A stretch of 64,000 nt of DNA from Mytilus californianus (lineage: Eukaryota; Mollusca; Bivalvia; Mytilida; Mytilidae), in the NCBI RefSeq assembly GCF_021869535.1, contig NW_026262734.1, positions 98,647,285-98,711,284 on the forward strand, read 5' to 3'. A model generated the notes under the pieces. The model was given only the letters and a program-made list of their open reading frames with translations. It was not told the origin of the DNA and did not search any database. The position numbers and the translations under genes were made by a program. Below, one piece after another: positions 1-13,100 of the stretch (its first letter is position 1; each line of letters begins with the position of its first letter).

Positions 1-3000
1 AAGAATCATAATACATCATGTGATATAATGATTTTTTTTATTTAAACGTTTTATCAAAATCGGAAACAGGGTAAGTAATCATGCTTTATATAAGTACATA
101 CTAGGCACTTGACAAACAAATTTATTTTGCGATCGATCGATTCATGTGTGCATTTTTGCATGGAATTTAGTCATTAAAGTGAAAAATCTAGATGCCATTT
201 TGTGCTTAAGAACTGTGGAAACTGTGCATGCATGTGTAAATGGATAGCTTTACCATGTTTACGTTTAAGTGTTACCAATATCTCATCTTACTAGTACGTG
301 TCAGAGGCGCAATTTTTGTGGCCACTACGTTGTGATGACTGTAGGTCACTAAAACATCGCCATAATGTCATGGGAAATAGGACAAATCCAAGAGTTCATA
401 TGTTAGAAGAGAAAATTGTCGACAATCTACGATAAGAAGTTGGATTAAAATTTTGTCTCGTTGTACAAATAATCTCTTAGATCTATTTATTTGTCATATA
501 TCACCTATAAGTAAGTGTAAAATTTTACAGATAAGTTAACAGTACAATAAATACGGACGCCAGCTTGTGTAGTAATAGGCACAACAATCTATATTATAAA
601 GCTTCTATATCGCAGTTAAATCAATTTTAAGTTCGAGCACAGGATGCCTTAAGATTCGAGGACACAATACCTCATTTTCGCATGTCGTAATGAGTTGGAT
701 TTAAGTCCATTGTTTCGTGAGTGGACTTATTACTCAGTATGACAGTTATTTTTATGAATATTCAAGTGACATGATGATGGGATCAGGATATTATAGTTTG
801 TATGATGTAGTATATAATATCCGCCAATGTACATGCGAGATCATTGAGTGACTGCACATGATACAAGGGTAGAAAAATTTGCTCCAAAAGGAATAATCAA
901 TACATGGTAAGATAATTCTATTCTATTTTTTTTACACTAGTAAGATCTCACTTATATTAAATGGTCACTTGCTGGTTATATTAAGTACAGTGGCAAATAT
1001 TTCATGCATATTTAGTACATACTAGTAGAACGCCTAAATTTCGATTATTGTAACTTCGGGGGATAGTTGGCAAATCCAATTATATCACATTTTTCTTATT
1101 GTTGTATTCAGGATAAAAACAAAGGCAATATATCAGATCACAACTATGTCATTATATGGACAGAATAGACATTTTAAACTATGTCATTATCGACAGAACA
1201 GACGTTTAAAACTATGTCATTACCGTTACGTAGGGGCTTTGTATAAACAATATTTTATTGAACCAATTAAGGGTCCATTGAGGACATAATTTACAGTTTG
1301 TAAACATAGTTGTACGTATATATATGGATATTGAGAAATAGAGAGATGATTTTTACCTAGCAAAATTTGTATATCTGGCTTTATATACAGCAGCATCAAC
1401 CATTTTGTAGGAAAACCTCATTTAACACATTAGTATACCAGACGGGCTTATGGTATGTCTAAAACATCAGTGTGCTTGATTAAATCAAAATAGTATGAAG
1501 GTCGAACACATTACATAGTTAGAGATATAAAAACAAAACAAAATCAAAAACGTTGTGCCAAAAATAGGCTACGGCCATTTATGCCCGGTGGTAGTACGAC
1601 TGCAGTGTTAGTAAATAAGACCTAAAAGACTTCAATACTATGCCTTTGTATGGGTTTTGTTATTCAAATGAAAATATATTTGACTCTAATGACAAAACGT
1701 TTGGATATCAAAATAAATATGAAAATGATCAAATGTAAACGAAGAAATTTAAAACGTATAGTTCTAATAAAACACAATTTACCTACAAATCTGATTAACA
1801 GATATACACGTATCTTTTGACTGATGTCACATTCAGTTTTAAGTAGAGAATGACACTGATGCCACCGGAATGAAGATATAAGTGGTACTTTTAGGAGTCA
1901 GGACTATTATGCATTAAACCACTTTAGTTAAGATATTCAATGGTAGGACATGTAGAACAATCCGTCCGTTCGGAACAAATCTTAACTTAAGTAGTTTTAT
2001 GCATATCAGCCCTAACCACCAATTCATTCACTCGAATTAAGAATATATGTAAAAGCAGCCCAACTCTGAAAAAATCATGCGTTTGGCGTTGTTGTTTACC
2101 TAACCTAGCAAATGAATTTACACGAATGTAACTTTTTCTGATTGAGAAATATATTTTGAACCCAAATTTACTTGTGCATGAACTTACAACACAATTTTAG
2201 GGTAGTTATGCTCCATAGTATCCAAATGAAATTTTAAGTAGCCCAACATGCTATTTTTAATACCGAACATCATGTGTCACTACGAGACTTTAAACATTGG
2301 ATAACAATTCACATGTAGAAAGTTGATATATGTATAAGTGAGGATATATCATGAAGTTAAACTTAAAGTAAAATATTTAGAGAGCTATGAAAATTGAAAA
2401 ATTTGGTTGAATATATAGGGATTTCGAATTGGTGGTCTGACACTCATATAAGAACACCATCCCTATATATCTTATAGTAAAGATCCCAAGTTAACAAGAC
2501 TAAAAATAATAAAAACTTGTTAAACTGTTAAAAGAATTTCATAATCAAATATCGAATACCTAGAAATTCAAATTTTGCCACAAACCACAAAATTGACGTT
2601 ATGCTATCTAAATTGCAATTGGTATAATGAGGAGTCTTTATCCTTAAATTTTAATTTTCTTGTTGTTTGGATACCGCCTAGGTTGAGATTTAAGAGTTAT
2701 TGGGCCTGGATGGGGTTAACAGAATAGAGAATAATGGGTGAAAAGTGCAGAATAAAGGGCAAATAATATAAAGAATAGAGCAAAATAGGCTAAAAGAAAT
2801 AAAAATTACTGGATAACTGTAACAAAGCTTCGTAGTAAAATAAGCAACAACAAAAAACAAAAACAAAAAAATGGAAAAATGGAAAAAGGAAAAAGAAATC
2901 GAAAAAAACACAACCTTAAACCTATGGGAATTTTTTCGATGAAACTATTTACAACAAATGTTATTCAAATTTACTTGTCAATATTTCTGTGTTATTATTT

Positions 3001-3299
3001 GATCGTAGATTGTCGCTTTAAATTTGTTCCGTAAACTACTTTTTAAATGCATTTATGTTCAAGTACTTGCCCTTACATTTAAATTGAACATCTTACAAGT
3101 TGATTTTTCCTGGAAATAGAGCAATACAGAAGTACATGTAATACTAGAAACAGATCAAACAATCTAGTAACTGTATCTTAAAATATTAAGATATCACGTG
3201 ACCAGAAAAGTTGGTCTAGTGACCTTTGACTTTCTTACAATGATAGAACTGTAAGATTTTCTGATTTCCTGATAACTTTGAAACGATTAAAAAAAGTCA

Positions 3300-3450
3300 T
3301 CAAAGGTTTTGTACACCAGACGCAAGTTTCGTCTAACTACAAAAGACTCATTGGTGACGCTTGAATCCAAAAAATTTATAAGGCCAAATAAATCAAGAAT
3401 TTGAAGAGCATTGAGGAACCAAAATTCCGAAAGGTTTTTCCAAATACAGC
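3300..3450 (+). repeat. Dispersed repeat family D (CCAGACGC...TTTCGTC type)
   Basis: Shared words: CACCAGACGCAAGTTTCGTC, ACAAAAGACTCAT, GAAGAGCATTGAGGA, CCAAAATTCC. Further copies: 49050-49190 (plus), and in reverse at about 13840-13910, 15735-15870 and 63200-63345. Noncoding. Confidence 0.75.
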
Positions 3451-3641
3451 TTAAGTAATATATTTCTGGGGTAGAAAGCTTTAGTATTTCGAAAATTCAG
3501 TTTTGTAAATAGTTAATCAATACATATGACCATATCAATGATATTTCAAATCAACACAAAAGTACGGACTACTGAACAGGTGATACCATCTGAGAGGAAA
3601 TTTCCACCAGCAGTGTTACAGTCGTTTCTTTTTTTTTTCAG

Positions 3642-4109
3642 AAGAATGAATGAATAGTGATATTTCAATTACGCACTGATCTAATTCAGCATGGCTTCGC
3701 AACAGCCTCTCACACAGAAAAGTTCTAATGTGAAAGGGGACAGTTTAGTGATTGATGACAAGCTCTCAGCTTCCCACAAAGCTGTGATAAAAAATTCATG
3801 TATGAATTCAGACTCGTTCTCGCAATTTTACACTCCTCCAGTGTTAAAAAGTTCATGGTGGAGAAATAAAACAAAAACTTTGATCTTGGCAGCCTTAAAA
3901 ATATTAGTTCCTATTGCGTACATCTGTTATATGGTTTACGCAGTGTGGTATAGCTCTGAGCGAGCTGGGTTGCTTGCATGGGATATTTTCCTCCTAATTG
4001 TATGGATTTTCATATTTACGAAAAGACCAAGACGTCTAGTTATTCAAGGAAAAACAGTACTCATCATCAAAATCCGGTTATTGTTATCAAAAGGTACCTA
4101 TGTTAGAGC
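3642..4109 (+). CDS. SLC28A-like: SLC28 alternative first coding exon 1a
   Basis: ATG at 3691 opens a 139-residue exon: a polar cytoplasmic N-terminus, a WW pair, then two hydrophobic segments (about 70-88 and 95-110) including YMVYAVWY, ending in a basic stretch. This matches the N-terminal transmembrane part of CNT proteins. The donor GTGAGT begins at 4110 and leaves phase 2. A pyrimidine tract ending in AG at 3640-3641 suggests that the exon really starts at 3642 and follows a noncoding leader exon; the same acceptor is kept in the duplicate at 49382. Confidence 0.88.
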
Positions 4110-7100
4110 GTGAGTATTTTGTAATCACTATAGACTTAAAAATAATAATATTACTACATTGTATATTCAATTTGTGTATACTGAAAGAATGCAAGTAATA
4201 TTGGTATGAACAGACCGAGAGTTTTGCTTTGTCATTAAGTTGCTGTCTTGATTAGTTATACAAAACCCCGCATCTCATTTTATGCATACTCATGTAGTAT
4301 TAACAATGAGGTTAGACAAAGAGTGTATGAGTGTTAAAAAATAGATAAAGACTAAAGGAAACTCACGATGTATCATAAATAGGAGTATTTTACTTTGAAC
4401 ACTATCTTATTCAATGAATTCAATCATGCTATCAAAAGATAGCACAGTATGAGTATAAACAAATTTGATGCAGAAACGAGCAATATTTTGATCTGTCTTG
4501 GTGACATACACACTTAATATAAAAACTTGGAGCATGGTCTGTCATTTGGAATATTTCGATTTTGCTTTTAAGTAAAACATGCCTTACAATTTTAGGTCTT
4601 GTATGGTATGACATAACATCTGCTTCATATGATTTTGTTTCAAGGGCGCAGGATGTTTGAACTTTTTTTACCTGTAACTCGAAAGGACATTCGCGCTCCA
4701 AATACTATGGACATTTGCGCTTTAAACTTTGATACACCTGAACAAAATTGACAGGACATTTGCGCTTTTTACCTATGAAAGATTACCTGTAATGTTAATA
4801 AAATTTACATATTCTCTGAAAGTTCTTCCGAACAAACGAATATTCAGAAAAAAAAAATTCGGGTAAACCAGACATTTAATACAAAAATATAGTATATGTT
4901 TTGGGGTAAACGATAGAGAAAACGAAACTTTTATGGACGGAATATTGGAATAAGGCCTAAATTCTTCAAGTAGCTTTATAATTCGTGCATTTAAAATTGA
5001 AAAAAATAATATTCTTCTTGTGTCCATTCTGTTGCACGATTAGTTCGAGGAACTGTACCATCATAGTTTATCTAATATAAAAATAAGAAGATGTGGTATG
5101 ATTGCTAATGAAAAAACTCTCAACAAGAGACCAAATGACACAGAAATTAACAACTATAGGTCATCGTACGGCCTTTAACAATGAGTCAAACCGATCAATT
5201 TGTGAAAACCGAAATTTGATTTTTAAACTACTTGAATACTTGTTGACTTTTAAAAAGAGTAAGGAATTTATTTCCACCAACCTTCTTGAAGTGTTGTGGT
5301 TTTCATCTAACATGACATAAGCATGATGGGGAAAGATTGATTCTTTTAGCTATATATAGATATATGAATATTTTGTGCTTTTAATATGAAATTATTTTAA
5401 AAACTTTTTTACCATGATAACTCATATGTAATGGACGCCATCACGAGTTTGTTGACCGTTATGGAATAACAGTTTCACAGATGATATCGGATATGTTCCT
5501 TGTCGTATCTACAATACCCTTCCCGTTTCACGAATGTGATCTACCGAATTAGACTATTTACCGGATTTGTAATAACATAAGCAACACGACTGGTGCCACA
5601 TGTTGAGCAGGATCTGCTTACCCTTCCGGAGTACCTGAGATCACCCCCAGTTTTTGGTGGGGTTCGTGTTGCTTAGACTTTATTTTTCTATGTTGTGTCA
5701 TCTGCAGTATTATTTGTCTGTTTGTCTTTTTATTTTTGGCGTTGTCAGTTTGTTTTCGATCTATGAGTTTGAATGTCCCTCTGGTATCTTTCGTCCCTCT
5801 TTTATGTTGATAAAACGCAAACGTTTACCCAGAAACATATACTACTTGTATGTGATAAAGCGCAAATGTCTTACTTTAAAAAGCGCAAATGTCCTATTGA
5901 TAAAGCGCAAATGTCCATTTAAAAAAGCGCAAATGGCCTATCAAAAAGCGCGAACGTCCCTCGCCGTTTTTCAAGGATGTTACGCAACACTAAATGTATC
6001 TTTAATTGTGTTGACATTCCATACATATTGAGCATGAGAGTTTTCCACCCAGGATTTCGAGTAAAAATTATTTTACCGAACATCGGTCGAAGGCACCTAA
6101 ATATCGAATTTATCTGTTTGTTTTTAATGGTTTTTACTCCTTGCGCTGGAACTATGTATTACGATACTAGTCAAATAGAAATCTTGCAAATAGCGAGCAT
6201 AACACCTTCTAAATAGACTTTAAAAATTCTTTCGACAGTAATTGTAAAAATAAATTCATTTGATCTCAATTCTTTTCAAATCATATAGGGACTATTTGCT
6301 CATGAGCATTAAACAACGCAAAACATCATAATATTTTGTAAAATTTTTAGGGTATTCCGAGACAATAACATGAACATGCATCTTTCCACAATTAAAGCCC
6401 AACTGCTACTCTTCTCCAACTTTAAATACGAAAGCTAGTTTGCCAGAGAACAAAACACCCAGGCCTTAAACAAGTGTATAAATAAGACAGCAGACAGACC
6501 GTGGCAGATGTATAATTTGATTGATTTGAAGACATATAATAAAGACAACTCGGACAGTCTATGGAGACAACAGGGATCGTCAATAGAGACAACTCAGTCC
6601 GCACGGACTTTAACAACGAGGAAATCCCGTATGGTAAAAGATCCCGTAATGACAAATTGTAAAACAATTATGACTAGAAAACCAACGGTCTGATTAACGG
6701 TAAAACAATAACCAAAATCATATATTGTAGGCAGCAATCAACAACAACTACCTAGTTATTGGCTCCTGGCTTGGGGCAGGCATATACAGACTGTGGCGGG
6801 GTTATACAAGTTTCTTGTGCGCATTTGCAATTGTGTCTTAAAAATATGTTTTTGGTTGAGAATATGAAATAAAATGAAATAGTCAGTTAAACTACTTTTA
6901 CGCGTACAAACGTTGTGATAGTTGTTCTGATGTATGGATGTAGTCGCGTGCATTTCATTGATAAATTGACGCGGATGGATGATCCACTGTGAAGTGACAT
7001 CATTGTCTAATATTTTCGAGTTTCAGGTCATGTCTATGATATAGAAAAATAGTAGACAGTAACTTCAAAAGGAATATGTACAAATTGCCGAAAAGGCAAT

Positions 7101-10100
7101 TATAGGTCATTGTATGGCCTTCAACAATGAGAAAAACCGTTACCGTATCGTCGGCTATATAAGATTATAATATCAAAGATCTTCTTCTTTCTGATACGGG
7201 AGCTAACTCCTATGTAGGAGTGTAAAACTTCCCGGAACTTGTGTGCTATGTACAAATGGACTTAATTAAAATTACTATTAACAAGAGAATAAAAATTATC
7301 TATTGATATACATTATGAACAGTGGCTTTGGTGGTTTAATTAGTTGGAGTGGATCCTTCAAATGTAAGAGTGGATATGCCCTTGGATTCCAGGGTTTCAG
7401 ACATAACTATCGCTTCAGGTAGTGAATTCCAGTCTGGAATGGTGTTTGGATAAAAAGAATATTTTACAGATTGAAGTCTTTGTTGGTTAAAATTTGCCGA
7501 AAGATATGAAACATTTCAAACTTGAAAACCAACAAAATCGGCTACATCAAAAAATAAATCGTGTTTTACCACTCAATATTAGTCAGTACACTACTTACGG
7601 TTTAAGTGTAAATCCTTCATTAAGCAGTTTGAAAAAAGCCTTGACCTGGTGCAATGCCAAAATACAAGCATCGACAGGGTGCACGTGTATGTTAAAAATG
7701 TTTATAACTGAACATCAGTAAATAGGAAGTTATGGTTTAACTTATTACGTAAAAACAACAGTAATGTGAATTAGTATAATAACTTGATGCTTCTTATAAA
7801 ATAGATGATTAGATGTTTTATAATATCAAATAGAATCATTTATCTGATATCTTAATAAAGTTTATTCCAGTACGCCATAAATGAGATTACGTGATCTATA
7901 TTGAAACCGTGGTAAAATTTACTTAGACGATTTCATGTTTCTTACTTCATCAAATAGAATAATTTCTTATCTGATATCTTAAAAAAGTTTATTCCAGTAC
8001 GCCATAAATGAGATTACGTGATCTATATTGTAACCGTGGTAAAATTTACTTAGAAGATTTCATGTTTCTTACAACATCAAATAGATTCAATTCTTATCCA
8101 ATATCTCAATAAAGTGTATTCCATTACGCCACAAATGAGATTACGTGATCCATAATGAAACCGTGGCAAAATTTACTTTAATTTTCTATCATCTTTTGGT
8201 GCAGTTGGTTATTTTAATGGTTCATTTGAAAATCCTGCTTAAAATTTTACAATTTGTTGCTTTAAAAAACCGTTGATTACATTTTGAAATATAAAAGTAT
8301 AATTCACATCTGTTTCTTCCCCCACAATGCAAAATATAAAGTATGAATTACATTGGTGTCGCTTTAAGTTGTTTTTAAATCATTATATAAATTACCCACT
8401 TATATTACGACAAATTGTAAATGTTGTATTCATTAATTACTAGTAGATAAATAACACGTACATGAATACATGTACATGTAATGAGTAATTAGCTGTTTGT
8501 GTACTGCAGTTACATGTATATAACACATGCAATATTCCCACATGGACAGAAAATATGAAAATAAAACCATACAAATATTATACATCAAATGATACGTTCG
8601 CTATATTTTTCTAGGTTAAAGTTATTTGAATACATGTATGTATACTATGGTCATTTAAATGCAAGAGTTGTAGATAATACGTTGTATACATTAGCTGTCA
8701 CATTCATGTTCACCGATTTGACTCAAATTCTCATATTTGATTTATAACAATGTAAAACATTTATCCAAACTATTAAAAGTCTAAAATAAACAATTTACAG
8801 AGCATGTGATTGATAATATGTAGCTTCGTTCCGTGTGTATTTTAGTCTTGACGCCATCTAATTAACTATCGAGTTGACCTCAGATGACCATATAAGCGAT
8901 GTAAACATATATATAGATATAAATAGATCAAGCAACTCGTGCAATTGGATTTTTCTAGGTCTGTTTAATTTAATTTTATAGATTAGAAATATATCCTAAT
9001 CATCGTTTTTACCTGTATAAAAATGATTTTTTGTGGATCATTCGAATCAGTCAATCAAATGATTTATCTTTGTTTCACTTTCAATACTGACATTCTTTTC
9101 CTTTAAATAACTTTACACGCACAATGCATGCGTTATCCATCTCTAACTAAGGGGTTATATTTAAGTTCACATGAATACGGATGTAATGAGGTCGAATTAT
9201 TCACTTGCAATTGAATAATTCATCATCAATGTTTCTTTGCTTATTTTGACAAAATTGAACGATACTGGCTGCTAAAAGCGAATAATTATTTCACTATTTC
9301 ACTTTCATTAATGACTGAACAAAAAAAATCATATTTTCGATTTTTTATATATCTCGTAGCTAGTGCCCCTTTAAACTGACCATGTTGACCTGGATAGTAT
9401 CAAGTAAACAAACACATTTTCAATAACCACGTGGTGTTTAACTGTCGGACATAGATGATTAGATTGTGTTGATCTTAAATCGGAATAACTTAAAGGACAA
9501 AATGACCAAAAGTTTAAAATGACCATGGATAAGTATGTTGTGCGGGATTCAAATGACCGGTTTTCAGATGTAGAAAATGGAATACAAATAAATACTTGTG
9601 GAAAGAATGACAATGGATCCTCGTACGAATTGACTCCCGTAAAAAGTGTTGACTCTTTTTCATTTTTCGGTCGTCCATCGTTCCTTCGATCAAATTGGTG
9701 GGACAAAAAGAGGCGAAAAACGTTTTCTTTATTAGGACAAATCTTATCGTTGGTATTATATGTGATGTATATGGTCTATGCGATTTGGTATGACAATGAC
9801 AACGTTATGCTATTGATATTTGACTGTGTTATAGTAATTATATGGGTTGCCTCCCATGCCGAGAAGTCTAGAAAAGTTTTCACTTTTGCTGGAAAGAAGA
9901 TTGTAAAAGTTCACAAATCACTTAATTTAAAAGTCCCGTTTATGCGAGCGTAAGTATGAAAATTTAAAAAAAAAGTGTTCATTGTTTGAATTTCTTATAC
10001 TTTTCTAATTCACTGTTTGCAGTAGCATAATACGCCATATATTGATATTATTTCCAGTTTCAATCTGCATAACGATTATTTCGTGTATATCTATATTCTA

Positions 10101-13100
10101 ATTTTTGAACGATACATTTAAAATTTGCAATTTTCTTAAATTGTCATTAAAGTTGATACACGAGTGTAAAATTATCACTTTCAATTTATTTAAACAGGAA
10201 TAAAAAATGTCCTATATTTATCAATAAAAGTATTAAATATTCACCATAATCTAAAATTTTAAAAATATGCATTTCGCTTTTCTCTTTATTAATTCAAGAT
10301 TGAAATTCTGAAAAATCCTTTTAAGTTTGTTCCATATCCGTAATATCCGTACAACCTGATAAACTACATAAAGTCGTAGAAGAAAGAAAAATGCCGGTGG
10401 ATAAAAATTAGATAATACTTTAAAGTATACCCTTAAGTAATATTTTAAAATCTTGACCTTATTGGTCATGGTAAGTCATTCACCTTTACGAGATTATTAA
10501 AGAAATCAATGAAGCTAGACATGATCATATTTTGACTATGAACGAAAAACACTCATGTTTAAAAGCGACCACTAATCTTTTTTGTGAGGGGCACGTTCCA
10601 ACCTCTATACACATAAACGATGAATGGTCGATGCCTTATATAAAGAAAAAAAAATAGATGAAAACAATAGATTTAATCATTTAAATTCAATATTAGACAG
10701 TTATTCTCTCTTTCCTATTTTAATTGAATTGCAAAATGATCTAATGAATAAACATGCTTACTATGCAGTATGGGTTTTGCTCATTGTTGATGGTCGTACG
10801 GCGACCTATAGTTTTTAACCTCTATGTCATTTGGTCTCTGGTGGAGAGTTGTCTCATTGGCAATCATACCACATCTTCTTATTTTAATATACACGTACTT
10901 GGACGGCTTCGTTTATGTTTGAGACAACTAGCCCTGAGATGTATATTTCCATTCAATGTTATACGTATTTATAACCTACACACATCTTTCATGTTATCGT
11001 GGTAATATCTGATTCAAATGCGGTCTTCATTTATATTGCAAAAAAAAAGTTTGCTTGTTGAATCAATATTGCTCTGGTGAAGGAGTTTGACTAAATTTAC
11101 ATAATAACTTTAGCCATGTTTGAACATTTTTCAAATTGATTTACCAAAGTTCTGTTAGTGTGGCTTTGACATATTTAAGCAAGAATCAGTTCCACGTGTT
11201 GCATGACTTACAAATAGGTCTCAATACTAAACGGTCTTGTAAGAATATAAATGTTAAATGGTCTTGTTCATGTTGTTAGAATCTAATACAAAAATATCGG
11301 TATTGTCGTAATTTTAATACAAGCAGCCGGTATTGTTGGAGCTGCCATATAACATGTTTTATTGACAGTCGTTTTCGAGTTAGCATTTATTCCAAACTGA
11401 CATTTTAGGGTGCGTTTTAATTTTCAGGACGGCCGGTTTTTGTACAAAGTTTAGGTCGGTAGTTTGCATGTTCATGAACTGCCAAAAATGCCATCAAAAG
11501 TCAACGCAATCTCGGAAAGGTTATAGCAAATTTTACATATACATGAATTTTTCATTCAAACAACGCCACGCAAGCGAATAAGAAGACGGATGTTTCGACA
11601 GTAAATAGATATCGAATGTGTATGTTCTTTGAAAGAGATACAAAAGATACCAAAGGGATATTCAAATCCATACGTCGAAAACAAACTGAAAACGCCATGG
11701 TAAACTACAAAGAGACAAACAACAGCCCCAAACATATAATAGGAAACAAACGACTGAGCAACAAAAAAAATCGGGATGATCTGAGGCGCTTCGTAAGGGT
11801 TAGCAGATCCTGCTCTTCATGTGACTCCGTCGGGTTGCTCATGTTAAGAATCCTTTCATTTTTCAGAATTACCATGTTGAAAAGAATCATTTTATTTTTA
11901 AGAATAACCAAGTTGAACATGTTGAAAAGAATCATTTTACTTTTCAGAATAACCATGTTGAAAAGAATTTTTTTATTCTTCAGAATTATTACAACAGTCA
12001 CTCTTCTTGTGATATTTGGATTTCTATGTTACGACTGGTATCAAGATAAACGAAAACTGGTACCTTTTGGCGGGCTACTATTTTTCATTCTTATTGTGTT
12101 CATTACGTCACGATCTCCGTCAAAGGTAAGTTAGATGAGAAACGGTTCATGGATTTGTTTACTTCTGCTGAAACCCAAATGGTCCAGTCGTTGTTTTGCG
12201 CTCACTGCGATTACTAGTGTGATCTGGAGACCACTGACCGCAAAATTGAAGGAAGATCATGTAATAATATAAAGTTTGAATAAGGACATCATGGCTACGC
12301 TGATAATACATGTAACATATGAATTTTCTAATGTCAAATCAGTTACCTTTTCTTATTTTGCTTGTATTCAATTTGATGCATTACCAAGAGAGAAAACAAT
12401 CAAAACCGATTAAGTATTACATGCGACTAATTTTGGACAGTCGGCTGTCAGACCGTTATTTTGAATATACAGGCATTTAATTTTAGTAATTTGATAATAT
12501 ATCGCTTGAACGGTGAAAGATGAAATACTATAGATCCAACAATTGTATATTGATTAGATCCTGGAATAACTCATATTCCTTGAGGTTTAGGGGCCTAGAT
12601 CTGATTTGTGTAATTTCCTATAATTTGTTTTTGTTGTATGTTATATCCATCTTTATTTATTGCAGGTACAATGGACACCCGTTATATGGGGTATAATTCT
12701 TCAGTTTGTTTTGGGTATGATCATCTTACGGTGGCCTACAGGGTATGCAGTATTTCAGTTTATAGGGGATCAAGTGACAGCCTTCCTTGCCTACACAGAC
12801 AATGGGTCCAGATTTGTTTTTGGCGATGAAGGATTGAAAGACCACCCTGTAGTGTTTAAAGTAAGATCATTCGTAACATAAGCATTGCTTTTAGTGCACT
12901 TAAACTTAAATTTAAATCGTTTATGTCTTGCAATAATTTTATGGCATTGTCAAGAAATATTTTTTAATTATGCCGGTTTTTTTTGTTGGGTTCGTGTTTC
13001 TCTTTTCTTTAGTTTTCTGTGTAGTGTTTTGTATAATGTTGTGGATTTGGTTGTTTTCGTTAGGCGATAAGATAATCTGCCCTTTCGAATTACAGTTTTT

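Larger units (their letters stand above)
1..4586 (+). repeat. Segmental duplication, copy A (partner 45421-50332)
   Basis: This block is nearly colinear with 45421-50332, with scattered substitutions and small indels. It already matches at the window edge, so it probably starts upstream. It holds the sequence upstream of, and including, transporter first exon 1a. Homology is clear up to the TA at 4585-4586, where copy B carries a 1.3-kb insertion. Between 1 and about 3290 I see no gene, only AT-rich DNA; the short open frames there lack any recognisable protein signal. A short dispersed repeat (family D) lies at about 3300-3450. Confidence 0.9.

Noticed and set aside
2690..2911. Phe/Ser-rich minus-strand open frame, partly repeated at 48252-48467
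   Set aside because: It reflects an A-rich low-complexity stretch (AAAGAAT/AAAAAT words) within the duplicated block, and the frame is not conserved in the duplicate.
5858..5965. CRISPR-like regularly spaced short repeats
   Set aside because: Units are 12-14 bp with 8-10 bp spacers, inverted copies exist 1.1 kb away, and the genome is animal; a foldback element explains it better.
5654..6216. Overlapping open frames of 125 and 79 codons
   Set aside because: They run through the GCGCAAATGTCC array and a retroelement 3' UTR and show no protein domain.
11616..12134. A 172-codon open frame that could be read as a separate small gene
   Set aside because: Its first two thirds are a reverse-oriented dispersed repeat (family B) and tandem acceptor units; only 11984-12125 matches a transporter exon, and the frame ends inside the next intron.
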